Assembly (NCBI GenBank): GCA_963925545.1 | Contig: CAWUSA010000012.1 | Coordinates: 124,001-188,000, forward strand | Direction: 5' to 3' | DNA: 64,000 nucleotides | From: TMED14 sp963925545 | Lineage (GTDB): Bacteria > Bacteroidota > Bacteroidia > Flavobacteriales > Schleiferiaceae | Shown here: piece after piece, positions 7,351 to 16,094 of the stretch | How the letters are laid out: each line of letters begins with the position of its first letter | Position numbering within the stretch: the first letter of the stretch is position 1 | Made by a program: the position numbers and the translations under genes | The notes under the pieces: generated by a model | Databases searched by the model: none | What the model was told of the DNA's origin: nothing | The model's input: only the letters and a program-made list of their open reading frames with translations

Positions 7351-8259
7351 ATGAGTAAAATAAAGCCAACTTTGGTCGTGTTAGCTGCAGGTATGGGTAG
7401 CCGTTATGGAGGTTTGAAGCAATTAGATACATTCACTGAGAGCGGAGCAACGATTATTGACTTTTCAATTTATGATGCTTTGGATGCTGGGTTTGATAAG
7501 ATTGTATTTATAATCAGAAGAAGTTTCGAAAAAGAATTTAAAGCCCTTTTTAGTAAAAAGTTAGAAGGAAGAGCACAAGTCGATTATGTGTTTCAAGAAA
7601 TTGAGGATGTTCCAGAGAAATACCAGAATCCGGAAAGAACAAAACCATGGGGAACGGGTCATGCGCTTTTAATGGCAAAAGATGTTTTGAAGGATAATTT
7701 TGCTGTAATAAATGCAGATGATTTTTACGGTAAGGAAGCTTTTAGGGTAATGGCGGACACTTTAAGAAAAACAGATAGGGAGTCATACAATTTTAACATG
7801 ATCGCTTACTCACTTAAGAACACAATCTCAGAACATGGTTTTGTATCTAGAGGAGAGTGCCAAGTCAATGATTTAGGCTTTCTAACGGATGTTATAGAAA
7901 GGGTTCATATTGAAAAGGTAGATGGTCAATTAATAAGGAAAGACGAGGATGGTAATCTGGTCCCAATTGATGAAAACACGGTAGTTTCAATGAATTTTTG
8001 GGGCTTTACACTTAAGTATTTTGAATTTGGCGCAGAGCTTTTTGAGAAGTTTTTAGAAGAAAATAAAGAGAACTTAAAGGCTGAATTTTATATTCCATCT
8101 GTAGTCAGTGAAACATTGAAATTGGGAAAATCGACTGTTGAGGTTCTGAAATCAAATGCAAAATGGTTTGGAGTCACTTATAAAGAGGACAAGGAGATTG
8201 TGAGTAATGAAATTGATAGTCTATTAAAGAAGAATATATACCCACCTAAACTTTGGTGA
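7351..8259 (+). CDS. NDP-sugar-type nucleotidyltransferase
   Basis: This 302-residue protein begins with the nucleotide-binding loop LAAGMGSRYGG (11-21) of the GT-A-like NTP-transferase superfamily. It continues with KPWGTGHAL (around 98-106), which contacts base and sugar, and NADDFYG (121-127), which provides a metal-binding aspartate. The C-terminal half (FYIPSVVSETL and after) resembles a stand-alone Bacteroidota group annotated only as nucleotidyltransferase. It should couple an NTP to a sugar- or polyol-phosphate. The gene is AT-rich compared with the upstream sugar porter and lies 85 bp before a FucP-like permease on the same strand, so the two probably form an operon. The substrate is unknown. 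Confidence 0.85.
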   Translation: MSKIKPTLVVLAAGMGSRYGGLKQLDTFTESGATIIDFSIYDALDAGFDKIVFIIRRSFEKEFKALFSKKLEGRAQVDYVFQEIEDVPEKYQNPERTKPWGTGHALLMAKDVLKDNFAVINADDFYGKEAFRVMADTLRKTDRESYNFNMIAYSLKNTISEHGFVSRGECQVNDLGFLTDVIERVHIEKVDGQLIRKDEDGNLVPIDENTVVSMNFWGFTLKYFEFGAELFEKFLEENKENLKAEFYIPSVVSETLKLGKSTVEVLKSNAKWFGVTYKEDKEIVSNEIDSLLKKNIYPPKLW

Positions 8260-8344
8260 AATGAATATTCAACAATTAAAAGAGGTATTTTGAAGAAATC
8301 AATGCATTGTCATCACAAATAAATCACTGAACAGTCAATCATAC

Positions 8345-9658
8345 ATGTCACAATCACAAACTAAACCAAATAACATAGTAGCTATTGCAATTATAGCAGG
8401 CTTATTCTTCATTTTTGGATTTGTCACATGGATCAATGGTGCGTTGATTCCGTTCATGAAAACCATCAATGAGCTAACAGATGCGCAATCCTATTTAGTG
8501 GCCTCAGCATCCTATATTTCATTTGTGCTAGCGGCTTTGCCAGCTTCTTATATCTTAAATAAGATAGGGTATAGAAGCGGAATGGCCCTAGGCTTATTTA
8601 TTATGGCCCTAGGCGCTTTAGTATTTATTCCAGCGGCGGAAGCAAGAACCTATTGGGTCTTTTTAGCAGGCATTTTCATACAAGGAGTTGGTATGACCAT
8701 TTTACAAACGGCAGCAAATCCTTATATCACCATATTAGGGCCAATTGAAAGTGGCGCTAAGCGTATCGCGATTATGGGAATCGCAAATAAAACTGCTGGA
8801 GCATTGGGTTCGTTAATATTTGGTGCTTTGCTATTGTCGGGAATTGATGAAGTAAAGGAAAAATTAGGAACGGTTTCTTTGGAAGAGAAGAATCAATTGT
8901 TAGATACCATGGCGGATAGTGTATTTGTGCCTTATTTAATTATGGCACTTGTTCTGTTGGTTTTAGGTCTGCTAATCAGAAAAGCACCGCTACCAAATGT
9001 AGAGGCAGAGCCATTAGAGGAAGCCAATGAAGGCGAGGGCTCTAAAACTAGCATTTTTCAGTTTCCACACTTATGGCTAGGCGTCTTAACGTTATTTGTA
9101 TACGTAGGCGCTGAGGTGATTGCTGGAGATACAATCATTGCCTATGGAATTTCCTTGGGTATTCCAGCAGAAGATGCAAAATTCTTCACGACACTTACCT
9201 TGATGGCCATGGTAGCGACCTACGCATTAGGTGTCTTTTTAATACCAAAACACATTAAACAAGGAACAGCGCTAATAGTTAGTGCGATATCAGGGATTAT
9301 ACTTAGTGTTTGCATATTAACGACTACAGGGTTTACGTCTGTTTTGTTTGTGGCGGCCTTAGGTATCTCTAATGCACTCGTTTGGCCCGCAGTTTGGCCT
9401 TTGACATTAGATGGCCTGGGTAAATTCACGAAGACAGCATCTGCCTTGTTAATTATGGCAATCTCTGGAGGGGCCATAATACCCCCATTGTACGGAAGGT
9501 TAGTGGATTCAAATAAACTTGAATTGATTGCGTCTGGAGTGAGTGAAGCAGAAGCATTATCAACAAGCTCAACAGGCAGTTATTGGATTTTAATTCCGTG
9601 TTATGTCATTATATTATACTTTGCCTTATGGGGAAGAAAATTGGGCAAAAAAAAGTAA
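8345..9658 (+). CDS. FucP/GluP-type sugar MFS transporter
   Basis: A 437-residue 12-helix carrier of the fucose/glucose-galactose:H+ symporter family. Diagnostic segments are FFIFGFVTWINGALIPF in helix 1, SYLVASASYISFVLAALP in helix 2, GVGMTILQTAANPYI in helix 4 and NALVWPAVWPLTL in helix 10. These occur in FucP and GluP relatives rather than in the XylE type upstream. A charged loop rich in Glu separates the two halves. It lies directly downstream of the nucleotidyltransferase with similar AT-rich composition. Import of a hexose or deoxyhexose is likely; the exact sugar is not resolved. Confidence 0.88.
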   Translation: MSQSQTKPNNIVAIAIIAGLFFIFGFVTWINGALIPFMKTINELTDAQSYLVASASYISFVLAALPASYILNKIGYRSGMALGLFIMALGALVFIPAAEARTYWVFLAGIFIQGVGMTILQTAANPYITILGPIESGAKRIAIMGIANKTAGALGSLIFGALLLSGIDEVKEKLGTVSLEEKNQLLDTMADSVFVPYLIMALVLLVLGLLIRKAPLPNVEAEPLEEANEGEGSKTSIFQFPHLWLGVLTLFVYVGAEVIAGDTIIAYGISLGIPAEDAKFFTTLTLMAMVATYALGVFLIPKHIKQGTALIVSAISGIILSVCILTTTGFTSVLFVAALGISNALVWPAVWPLTLDGLGKFTKTASALLIMAISGGAIIPPLYGRLVDSNKLELIASGVSEAEALSTSSTGSYWILIPCYVIILYFALWGRKLGKKK

Positions 9659-9825
9659 AATTGACTTCAATGGTGCAGATGTGCCAAACTGCAATGGAAA
9701 GGGATCAGCTCTCAGGCTGCCAACTTCTGGAAACTCAGCAAACAGCTTCAAGGCCAGGCTACTCTAAGCCCACCCTTCTGATTTTAAACTCCTGTTGTTA
9801 TTAATACTTTGATTGACTTATAATA

Positions 9826-10599
9826 ATGGCAAAACTTCCAAAAAAATATCAGTTTTTAGACTTGTCTGACTACGGACGTTCTGGAGGGCATTGGATTGCC
9901 AGTAAGCTTCAGTACACACGATTTACGCCTATTCATGTCACGACTATGTTTATTATAGCTGGACTTATTGCAATTGGATTTATGCTCTATGGGCATTATC
10001 TGCTAGCCGCCTTTTTCATCATATTGAAATCTGTTTTGGATGCGGCAGATGGCGAGCTTTCGCGTCTAAAGAACACACCTTCTTATGTGGGACGTTATTA
10101 TGATTCTATAGCAGATTTTTTACTTAATTTCTGTTTTTTGTTGGCCTTTTGCCATATATCCAATAGCTCAACGATCTCTATGTTAATCGCTTTTTTTGGA
10201 ATTCAACTTCAGGGTACAGTTTATAATTACTATTATGTTATTCTAAGAAATTCTGTGGATGGCGATTCCACTAGTAGGGTTTTTGAAGACAGTGCACCTA
10301 AAGCTCTCAAGGGAGAGAGTCAGAAAATGGTAAATATATTTTATAAAATCTACGATATTTTATATATCTCTTTTGATAAAATCATGTATCATATGGATAA
10401 AAATGCAAGTCACAGCCCGCCCTTTCCTAAGTGGTTTATGACTATAGTATCTATCTATGGCCTTGGGTTTCAGCTGTTAATTATGGCAGTTATGCTAGTC
10501 TTCGAACTATACAGCTATGTAATTCCATTTTTCATTATTTACTCTGTTTTTATAGTAGTATTTATTGGACTTAGAAAGCTAGTCCTTAAGTCTTTGTAA
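9826..10599 (+). CDS. CDP-alcohol phosphatidyltransferase family membrane enzyme
   Basis: This 257-residue membrane protein holds the complete catalytic signature: Asp72, Asp75-Gly76, Arg80, Gly89, Asp93 and Asp97 in the D-x2-D-G-x2-[A/S]-R-x8-G-x3-D-x3-D pattern, with Ser replacing the usual Ala at 79. Such enzymes displace CMP from a CDP-activated substrate with an alcohol, making phospholipids such as phosphatidylinositol phosphate or phosphatidylglycerol phosphate. About six membrane helices are visible (around 40-60, 60-72, 97-110, 115-130, 205-225, 230-250). It follows the nucleotidyltransferase and transporter genes after a 167-bp gap in which no other gene is evident. A specific lipid product cannot be assigned. 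Confidence 0.87.
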   Translation: MAKLPKKYQFLDLSDYGRSGGHWIASKLQYTRFTPIHVTTMFIIAGLIAIGFMLYGHYLLAAFFIILKSVLDAADGELSRLKNTPSYVGRYYDSIADFLLNFCFLLAFCHISNSSTISMLIAFFGIQLQGTVYNYYYVILRNSVDGDSTSRVFEDSAPKALKGESQKMVNIFYKIYDILYISFDKIMYHMDKNASHSPPFPKWFMTIVSIYGLGFQLLIMAVMLVFELYSYVIPFFIIYSVFIVVFIGLRKLVLKSL

Positions 10600-10648
10600 G
10601 CTTACAAACATGCATTGTTGTATTATTGCTTTAACTAATTCGATTGAT

Positions 10649-11014
10649 ATGGGGTTTAAGCATTTTAGATTGATTTTCGCAATTGCAATTGCTCTTTTTT
10701 TTGCAAGTTGCTCTAGCGAGTCATCAAATTCAGAGGATAATACTAAATCATGTCTAATTGGGTTTGATTGGGTTTATCCGAATGGAAGTAATCCAACGGG
10801 CGCTTGGAAATTTTCTGACGATGGGACCTTTAATAGCAGTACGACCTTTTTTGGTGGAATGAGTACTTGGGGTGATTGGGAAGTAATTGCGCCTGGGGAA
10901 ATAAGAATCAGTTATACGAGAACCACCGAAGGAACAATTCCTGGCGATCAGACACTTACAATGGAGTCATGTGGCACACTTAAAGTTGGATCAACACAAT
11001 ACATTAAAGATTAA
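10649..11014 (+). CDS. Small hypothetical lipoprotein
   Basis: From the ATG at 10649 this is a 121-residue lipoprotein. A basic-hydrophobic signal ends FFASC and is followed by a Ser/Glu-rich spacer. The mature domain (GFDWVYPNG, GAWKFSDDGTFN, STWGDWEVIAPGEIRISY) reads as a small beta-sandwich of the lipocalin-like kind often found in Bacteroidota lipoproteins. An in-frame ATG at 10610 would add 13 residues before the signal and is less likely. It is four bases upstream of another lipoprotein gene and probably co-transcribed with it. Function unknown. Confidence 0.65.
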   Translation: MGFKHFRLIFAIAIALFFASCSSESSNSEDNTKSCLIGFDWVYPNGSNPTGAWKFSDDGTFNSSTTFFGGMSTWGDWEVIAPGEIRISYTRTTEGTIPGDQTLTMESCGTLKVGSTQYIKD

Positions 11015-11017
11015 CCT

Positions 11018-11398
11018 ATGAAGAGTTTTCAATTTGGATTTATTATTCTTGGAATCATCGTGCTAGCAAGTTGCGGGAATGTAGAATCATCGGACACTTC
11101 TGTTCATGATGCACATGGCGCTGAATCTGAGAATGCAAACTCTTATAATGAGGAGCAAGATTTAAGTCCAAACGGGACTTATGTATACTCAGAAGATAAT
11201 TTTGAGGCAAGAATGACAGTCTCTGGAAATAGTTGGTCGGGAGTCACCACGATCTACGGGGATGTACAATATGACAATGGCGTTGCTAGAGGAAATTCTA
11301 TTTATGATGAAAGTGGAATGGTTGAAATTGGCCAAATTTCTAATTCAGGCTTGGTTACCGTAATTGGAAGCAGTCGTGTTACTCTTCGAAAGAGGTGA
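11018..11398 (+). CDS. Small hypothetical lipoprotein
   Basis: A 126-residue lipoprotein with signal peptide MKSFQFGFIILGIIVLASC and an acidic, Ser/Asn-rich spacer of about 35 residues. The C-terminal part (NGTYVYSEDNFEARMTVSG then SWSGVTTIYGD) alternates hydrophobic and polar residues as in a small beta-sandwich. It begins three bases after the stop of the preceding lipoprotein gene, with matching AT-rich composition, so they form a pair. No known family was recognised. Confidence 0.65.
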   Translation: MKSFQFGFIILGIIVLASCGNVESSDTSVHDAHGAESENANSYNEEQDLSPNGTYVYSEDNFEARMTVSGNSWSGVTTIYGDVQYDNGVARGNSIYDESGMVEIGQISNSGLVTVIGSSRVTLRKR

Positions 11399-11475
11399 TA
11401 AAGGTTAAATTTCATTCACTAAACCACGCAAGTGCAAAGTCGCAGAATAAGCCATAGAGGTGTTATCTTCAAACC

Positions 11476-14400
11476 ATGAAGAAACTTGCCCTCTCCTTAT
11501 GCGTTTTGGCCCTCACCTTCAACGCTTCAGCGCAATCCATTGAATCCTCCGTTTTAGAGGATATGAAATTCCGGAATATCGGCCCTGCTGGCATGTCCGG
11601 ACGCGTAACCTCTATTGATGTCAACCCCCTCAATGACAATCACATTTTCATTGGAACGGCTTCGGGCGGCGTCTGGGTCAGTGAAAATGCAGGACAAAGT
11701 TGGACCTCCATCTGGGATGATCAACCCACTGCGGGTATTGGTGCAGTAAAAATTGACCCCACCAATCCAGATGTTATTTGGGTCGGTACCGGAGAAGGAA
11801 ACCCAAGAAATTCCCAATCCAGTGGGGGTGGTTTATTTAAAAGTGTGGATGGCGGAAAGTCCTTCCAGCTGGTTGGCCTCAAAGAGACCAAGCATATCCA
11901 TCGTATTGTCGTAGATCCTACGCGCCCCAACACCGTATACGTAGCCGCCATTGGCGTAGCTTGGGGCGACACGCCGGACCGTGGGGTATACAAGACCACG
12001 GATGGGGGCAAAACGTGGGCTAAAATTCTCTACAACAACGAGCGCACGGGAGCTGCAGAACTAGTCATGGATCCAGTCAACCCAAACAAGTTGATTTGCG
12101 CCATGTGGGAATACCGCCGTTGGCCTTGGGTCTTTAAAAGCGGCGGCGAAGGGAGCGGTATGTACGTTACGTTAGACGGTGGCGATACCTGGACTAAGCG
12201 CACCTCGGAGGATGGCTTACCGGAAGGAGAATTGGGAAGAATGGGCATCGCTATTGCGCCAAGCAACCCTAAAAAAGTATATGCGCTGATAGAAAACAAG
12301 GCCAAAAATGGCCTCTACGCTTCCAACGATGGGGGCTTTGAGTGGTTCAAGGTCAGCGAAGATGAAAACATTGGCAACCGGCCTTTCTACTATTCAGACC
12401 TTTTTGTTGATCCCTTTAATGACCAAACGCTTTATTCGCTATGGACACTCGTGACCAAGAGTAAGGATGGCGGAAAGAGTTGGAACGTAGTTACCCCCTA
12501 TTCCAAAGTGCACCCAGATCACCACGCCATTTGGCTTAACCCTCGGCGCCCCGGCCATGTCATCGAAGGCAACGACGGCGGCTTGAACATCTCTTGGGAT
12601 GCTGGTGTCAGCTGGCGCTTTGTGGAAAATCTTCCTATTGCTCAGTTTTACCACATCCGCTTGGACAATCAGCTTCCCTACAATGTTTACGGAGGTATGC
12701 AGGACAACGGTTCATGGCGCGGACCTGCCTATTCTTGGATTGGCACAGGCATTGGCAACAACGAATGGCAAGAGCTCTATTTTGGAGACGGATTTGACGT
12801 TCTTCCACATCCTACCAATCCGCGTATTTCCTATGCCATGGCGCAAGAAGGCTCCTTGGCACGCGTAGACATGGTCACGGGCATGACCGAAGCGATTAAG
12901 CCTGTTCATCCCGAAGGAGAATGGTTGCGCTGGCATTGGAACGCCGCCATCGCCGGCGACCCTTCCAATCCAGACGGCTTGTACTATGGTTCACAATACG
13001 TGCACTATAGCCCCGATCAAGGACGCACCTGGAATATCATCTCTCCCGACCTCACGACCAATAACCCGGACAAGCAAAAGGCCCTGGAATCTGGCGGGCT
13101 CACATTTGACGTTACTGGGGCTGAAAACCATACCTGCATTCTCGCGATTGCCCCTTCTGCAAATGACCCCAAAACCTTGTGGGTTGGCACGGATGACGGC
13201 AACATCCAAGTAAGCCGTGACGGAGGGACAACCTGGACTAATTGCAGTCCAAAGATCAAGGGACTCCCTGAAGGCGCTTGGGTCCCTCACATTCATGCTT
13301 CTATCTACAATGCAGGCGAAGCATATGTGGTTGTGAACAACTACCGACAAAACGATTGGAAGGCCTACCTCTTCCATACCAAAGACTTTGGAAAGACTTG
13401 GACCAACTTGGTGGCCAAGGCAGGACTCACCGGCCATTGCCTAAGCGTCATTCAGGACAGTGAAGTCCCAAGTATTCTTTACTTAGGCACTGAAACGGGA
13501 CTCCAGCTCAGTACCGATTATGGAAAGACCTGGAAAGCATGGAAAGGTCTACCCACCATGCCCGTACAGGATCTGGCCATTCAAGAGCGTGAACAAGACT
13601 TGGTCTTGGGCACCTTTGGCCGCTCTGCATGGGTATTGGACGACTTGCGCCCCTTGCGTGCAATGGTAAACGGGGCTACCCAAGGTCGGACCCTAACCGC
13701 TTTTGATGCACCGTTGGCTATACATGTAGAAACCCGTGTTTCGGACGGCATCCGTTTCCAGGGATGGGCTGACTTCAAAGGCGAAAACCGAGGGAGCGGT
13801 GCACGTTTTGCCCTCTACGTAAAACGTGAAGAGGAATCTAAAGCCCCCCTAAAGGTTGACATCTATGATGCGGAAGGGACGCATGTCCGGCACATTGAGC
13901 GAAAATTAGACAAGGAAGACGTTGGCCTCTTCCGCTTCACCTGGGATTTGGCTGAAAAAGGCAGCCAGCGCCCACGCTGGAGCAAGCGTAAAGAGGAGCG
14001 CGAGAAATCGGATCCCCGTGGTGCCTCTGTTGCTCCGGGCAACTATACTGCAGTCTTTACCCTTGAAGATGCAAGCGACACCTCTGCTGTGGAAGTCATA
14101 GACGACCCGCGCATCAATATGGACGCATCGGAATGGGACGCACAGATTGCCTTCCAACGCAGCTTATATGGCATCAACCAAGACATGGCGGACCTCGTCT
14201 TCAAGCTCTTCAAAGCCAATCAGGGCCTCGGTGCACTTGAGCGCATCCTTAAGGACCGCAAAGACACAGACAGCGCACAAGTTCAACCCCTCTTGGACGA
14301 TTTGAAAACCCTCAAAAAGGCCATAGAAGACCACAGGTTGCGTCTCTTTGGGAAAGAAGATGTAAAAGGATACTTTGAACAGCCCGAGACGTGGTCCTTT

Positions 14401-14601
14401 CTCAACAGCCAGTTTCGCGGCTACCTCTGGAGCTTGCGCGGAAAGCCCAGCGCCAATGTGTTGAACATCTACGCCACATGGGAAAAGCGCACACAAGAAG
14501 AAATGGCTATCCTTTCCGCCTTCTTGGACACGGATTACCGCGAATTTAGCGAGCGGATTGCATCGACCGCTTTGCCCTTACTCCCGAGCTGGAATCCATA
14601 A
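11476..14601 (+). CDS. Secreted VPS10/sortilin-like Asp-box beta-propeller protein
   Basis: A 1041-residue secreted protein with a signal peptide (residues 1-19, ending NASAQS). It carries at least eleven Asp-box turns of the form S/T-x-D-x-G-x-[ST]-W (SENAGQSWTS, SVDGGKSFQL, TTDGGKTWAK, TLDGGDTWTK, SKDGGKSWNV, SRDGGTTWTN, STDYGKTWKA and others) between residues 60 and 700, typical of the sortilin/BNR double-propeller proteins often annotated as glycosyl hydrolase in Bacteroidota. The last 340 residues form a beta-rich module and a helical tail. No type IX secretion C-terminal domain is obvious. Base composition is clearly more GC-rich than the AT-rich genes on both sides. Enzyme activity is not established for the family. 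Confidence 0.8.
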   Translation: MKKLALSLCVLALTFNASAQSIESSVLEDMKFRNIGPAGMSGRVTSIDVNPLNDNHIFIGTASGGVWVSENAGQSWTSIWDDQPTAGIGAVKIDPTNPDVIWVGTGEGNPRNSQSSGGGLFKSVDGGKSFQLVGLKETKHIHRIVVDPTRPNTVYVAAIGVAWGDTPDRGVYKTTDGGKTWAKILYNNERTGAAELVMDPVNPNKLICAMWEYRRWPWVFKSGGEGSGMYVTLDGGDTWTKRTSEDGLPEGELGRMGIAIAPSNPKKVYALIENKAKNGLYASNDGGFEWFKVSEDENIGNRPFYYSDLFVDPFNDQTLYSLWTLVTKSKDGGKSWNVVTPYSKVHPDHHAIWLNPRRPGHVIEGNDGGLNISWDAGVSWRFVENLPIAQFYHIRLDNQLPYNVYGGMQDNGSWRGPAYSWIGTGIGNNEWQELYFGDGFDVLPHPTNPRISYAMAQEGSLARVDMVTGMTEAIKPVHPEGEWLRWHWNAAIAGDPSNPDGLYYGSQYVHYSPDQGRTWNIISPDLTTNNPDKQKALESGGLTFDVTGAENHTCILAIAPSANDPKTLWVGTDDGNIQVSRDGGTTWTNCSPKIKGLPEGAWVPHIHASIYNAGEAYVVVNNYRQNDWKAYLFHTKDFGKTWTNLVAKAGLTGHCLSVIQDSEVPSILYLGTETGLQLSTDYGKTWKAWKGLPTMPVQDLAIQEREQDLVLGTFGRSAWVLDDLRPLRAMVNGATQGRTLTAFDAPLAIHVETRVSDGIRFQGWADFKGENRGSGARFALYVKREEESKAPLKVDIYDAEGTHVRHIERKLDKEDVGLFRFTWDLAEKGSQRPRWSKRKEEREKSDPRGASVAPGNYTAVFTLEDASDTSAVEVIDDPRINMDASEWDAQIAFQRSLYGINQDMADLVFKLFKANQGLGALERILKDRKDTDSAQVQPLLDDLKTLKKAIEDHRLRLFGKEDVKGYFEQPETWSFLNSQFRGYLWSLRGKPSANVLNIYATWEKRTQEEMAILSAFLDTDYREFSERIASTALPLLPSWNP

Positions 14602-14643
14602 AGGATGATAAAAGTCAAATAATTTTAATCAAATAATAGTAAT

Positions 14644-15744
14644 ATGAAATTAATTCAATACTTAATATGCCTTTGTTTACTTCTTATAAGTTGTGAGAGG
14701 AATAATAAAATAATTGCTGATTTTGATTTGGATACAGCATCAGAATTCCCAGTTGGGCAAAATTTAGGGTTAAATTATTTTAATGATATTACCGTAGGCG
14801 TGATTTCGAATTCTGCCAATGAAATTAAGATAATCACTGCTGCTAACACAGGTTCCTATGTTTTTTCAGGCACGAGTTTATTGAATCTAACAGAACGTAC
14901 CGAAGTTGCATCACCTGTGCCTAATACATTCTACTCAGATTATATTGGTTTGGGCCAGTTGATAAAGGACAGTGAAGGAAAAATCTACAGCGTTTTTCAT
15001 TCAGAAGCTCATGATGGCACCACCTTGCCGGGGAATATTCCTGGATTTTATGCTTCCATCGGATTAGGAGTTTCTACTGATGAAGGATTATCGTTTCAAC
15101 TTAATCCCATGCCCTTGGTTGAAAACATATATGATATTAATTATGATAATGGTTTTGGCGATGGAGGTTTGGGAGAGCCGTCTATCACTTATTCTAAAGA
15201 TAAAACGGAGGTTTTTATTTATTATGTTGATCATAATCGTTCAGGAAGAGGGGTTAACATCTCAATGTCAAAATTTGACGTTGATCAAAACGGCAGACCT
15301 GATTTTTCAACTTGCTATTACTTAAATGACAGTAATCAATTCACGACTAATTTAATTCGATCTAAAGAGGTGGTGGCAGGAGATGGATATTCTGACGCAA
15401 TCTTTCCTCATGTAACATACAACGCATATATTGACAAATATGTTATGGTTTATTCACTGAACCATTATGGAGAATATAACAATGGAGCTCAGTCTGCTGT
15501 TCTGTCGGGCATCTACTATAGAGAATCCATTGACGGGATTAATTGGACGGAAGAGCCCAAAAAACTTCTTACAGATTGGTCAATACCTTTCAGCTTTGAC
15601 AATCATTCTTTCATTTGGCATCCGAATTTAATTTATTTGAATGACTCTCAATCAGAAGGACATCTTGTTTATTCTAAGGCCTCAACTCTTCAAGCGGGCC
15701 ATAAGATGTGGGCAATAAAATTTAATTATCGTCCAACTGAATGA
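14644..15744 (+). CDS. Lipoprotein with sialidase-like beta-propeller features
   Basis: A 366-residue lipoprotein (signal ending LLISC, Cys at about residue 17). The body contains pieces typical of five-bladed or sialidase-type propellers that bind glycans: the blade turn STDEGLSF, then LGEPSITYSKDKTEVFIYYVDHN, GVNISMSKFDVDQNGRPDFS and YIDKYVMVYSLNHYGE. The Glu-Pro-Ser strand start and Asp-rich turns suggest a glycoside-hydrolase-like fold, but no clear catalytic set can be assigned. The gene is AT-rich, unlike the propeller gene 42 bp upstream, so the pair did not evolve together. Cell-surface glycan binding or cleavage is a guess. Confidence 0.55.
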   Translation: MKLIQYLICLCLLLISCERNNKIIADFDLDTASEFPVGQNLGLNYFNDITVGVISNSANEIKIITAANTGSYVFSGTSLLNLTERTEVASPVPNTFYSDYIGLGQLIKDSEGKIYSVFHSEAHDGTTLPGNIPGFYASIGLGVSTDEGLSFQLNPMPLVENIYDINYDNGFGDGGLGEPSITYSKDKTEVFIYYVDHNRSGRGVNISMSKFDVDQNGRPDFSTCYYLNDSNQFTTNLIRSKEVVAGDGYSDAIFPHVTYNAYIDKYVMVYSLNHYGEYNNGAQSAVLSGIYYRESIDGINWTEEPKKLLTDWSIPFSFDNHSFIWHPNLIYLNDSQSEGHLVYSKASTLQAGHKMWAIKFNYRPTE

Positions 15745-15793
15745 AAATGGTCAATGAACAAATGATATAGTGTGCAAACACTCAGTTTACCGC

Positions 15794-15824
15794 AAAAAAA
15801 AAGAGTAACCATTTCTGATTACTC
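15794..15824 (-). terminator. Rho-independent terminator of tRNA-fMet
   Basis: On the minus strand a perfect 9-bp stem (15803-15811 with 15816-15824) is closed by a GAAA tetraloop and followed by nine U's (A run 15794-15802 on the plus strand). It starts four bases after the tRNA 3' end. Confidence 0.9.
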
Positions 15825-15828
15825 CTTG

Positions 15829-15901
<73 letters not shown>

Positions 15902-16094
15902 ATATGACGGCAAATTTACATCAAAACAAATAGATGATTGCATCTAATGCCCCTTTCTTTTAGGTAATTCTGTTTTGTTGGACCCTTCCTTTCGTATCAA
16001 AGTATGGGTTATATTCACAACGTAAACAGGTCTAGCATTAAAAGCCCTTCCAAACTGAAGGCCTGGAATAACCGTATAATTTTAAGCAGACCTT

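Noticed and set aside
9583..9804. Short open frame over the end of the FucP-like gene and the gap after it
   Set aside because: It starts in the transporter gene in another frame and shows no signal, domain or fitting codon use.
9661..9825. Possible small RNA or gene between the FucP-like and CDP-alcohol genes
   Set aside because: No hairpin with a U run, start context or conserved motif could be supported.
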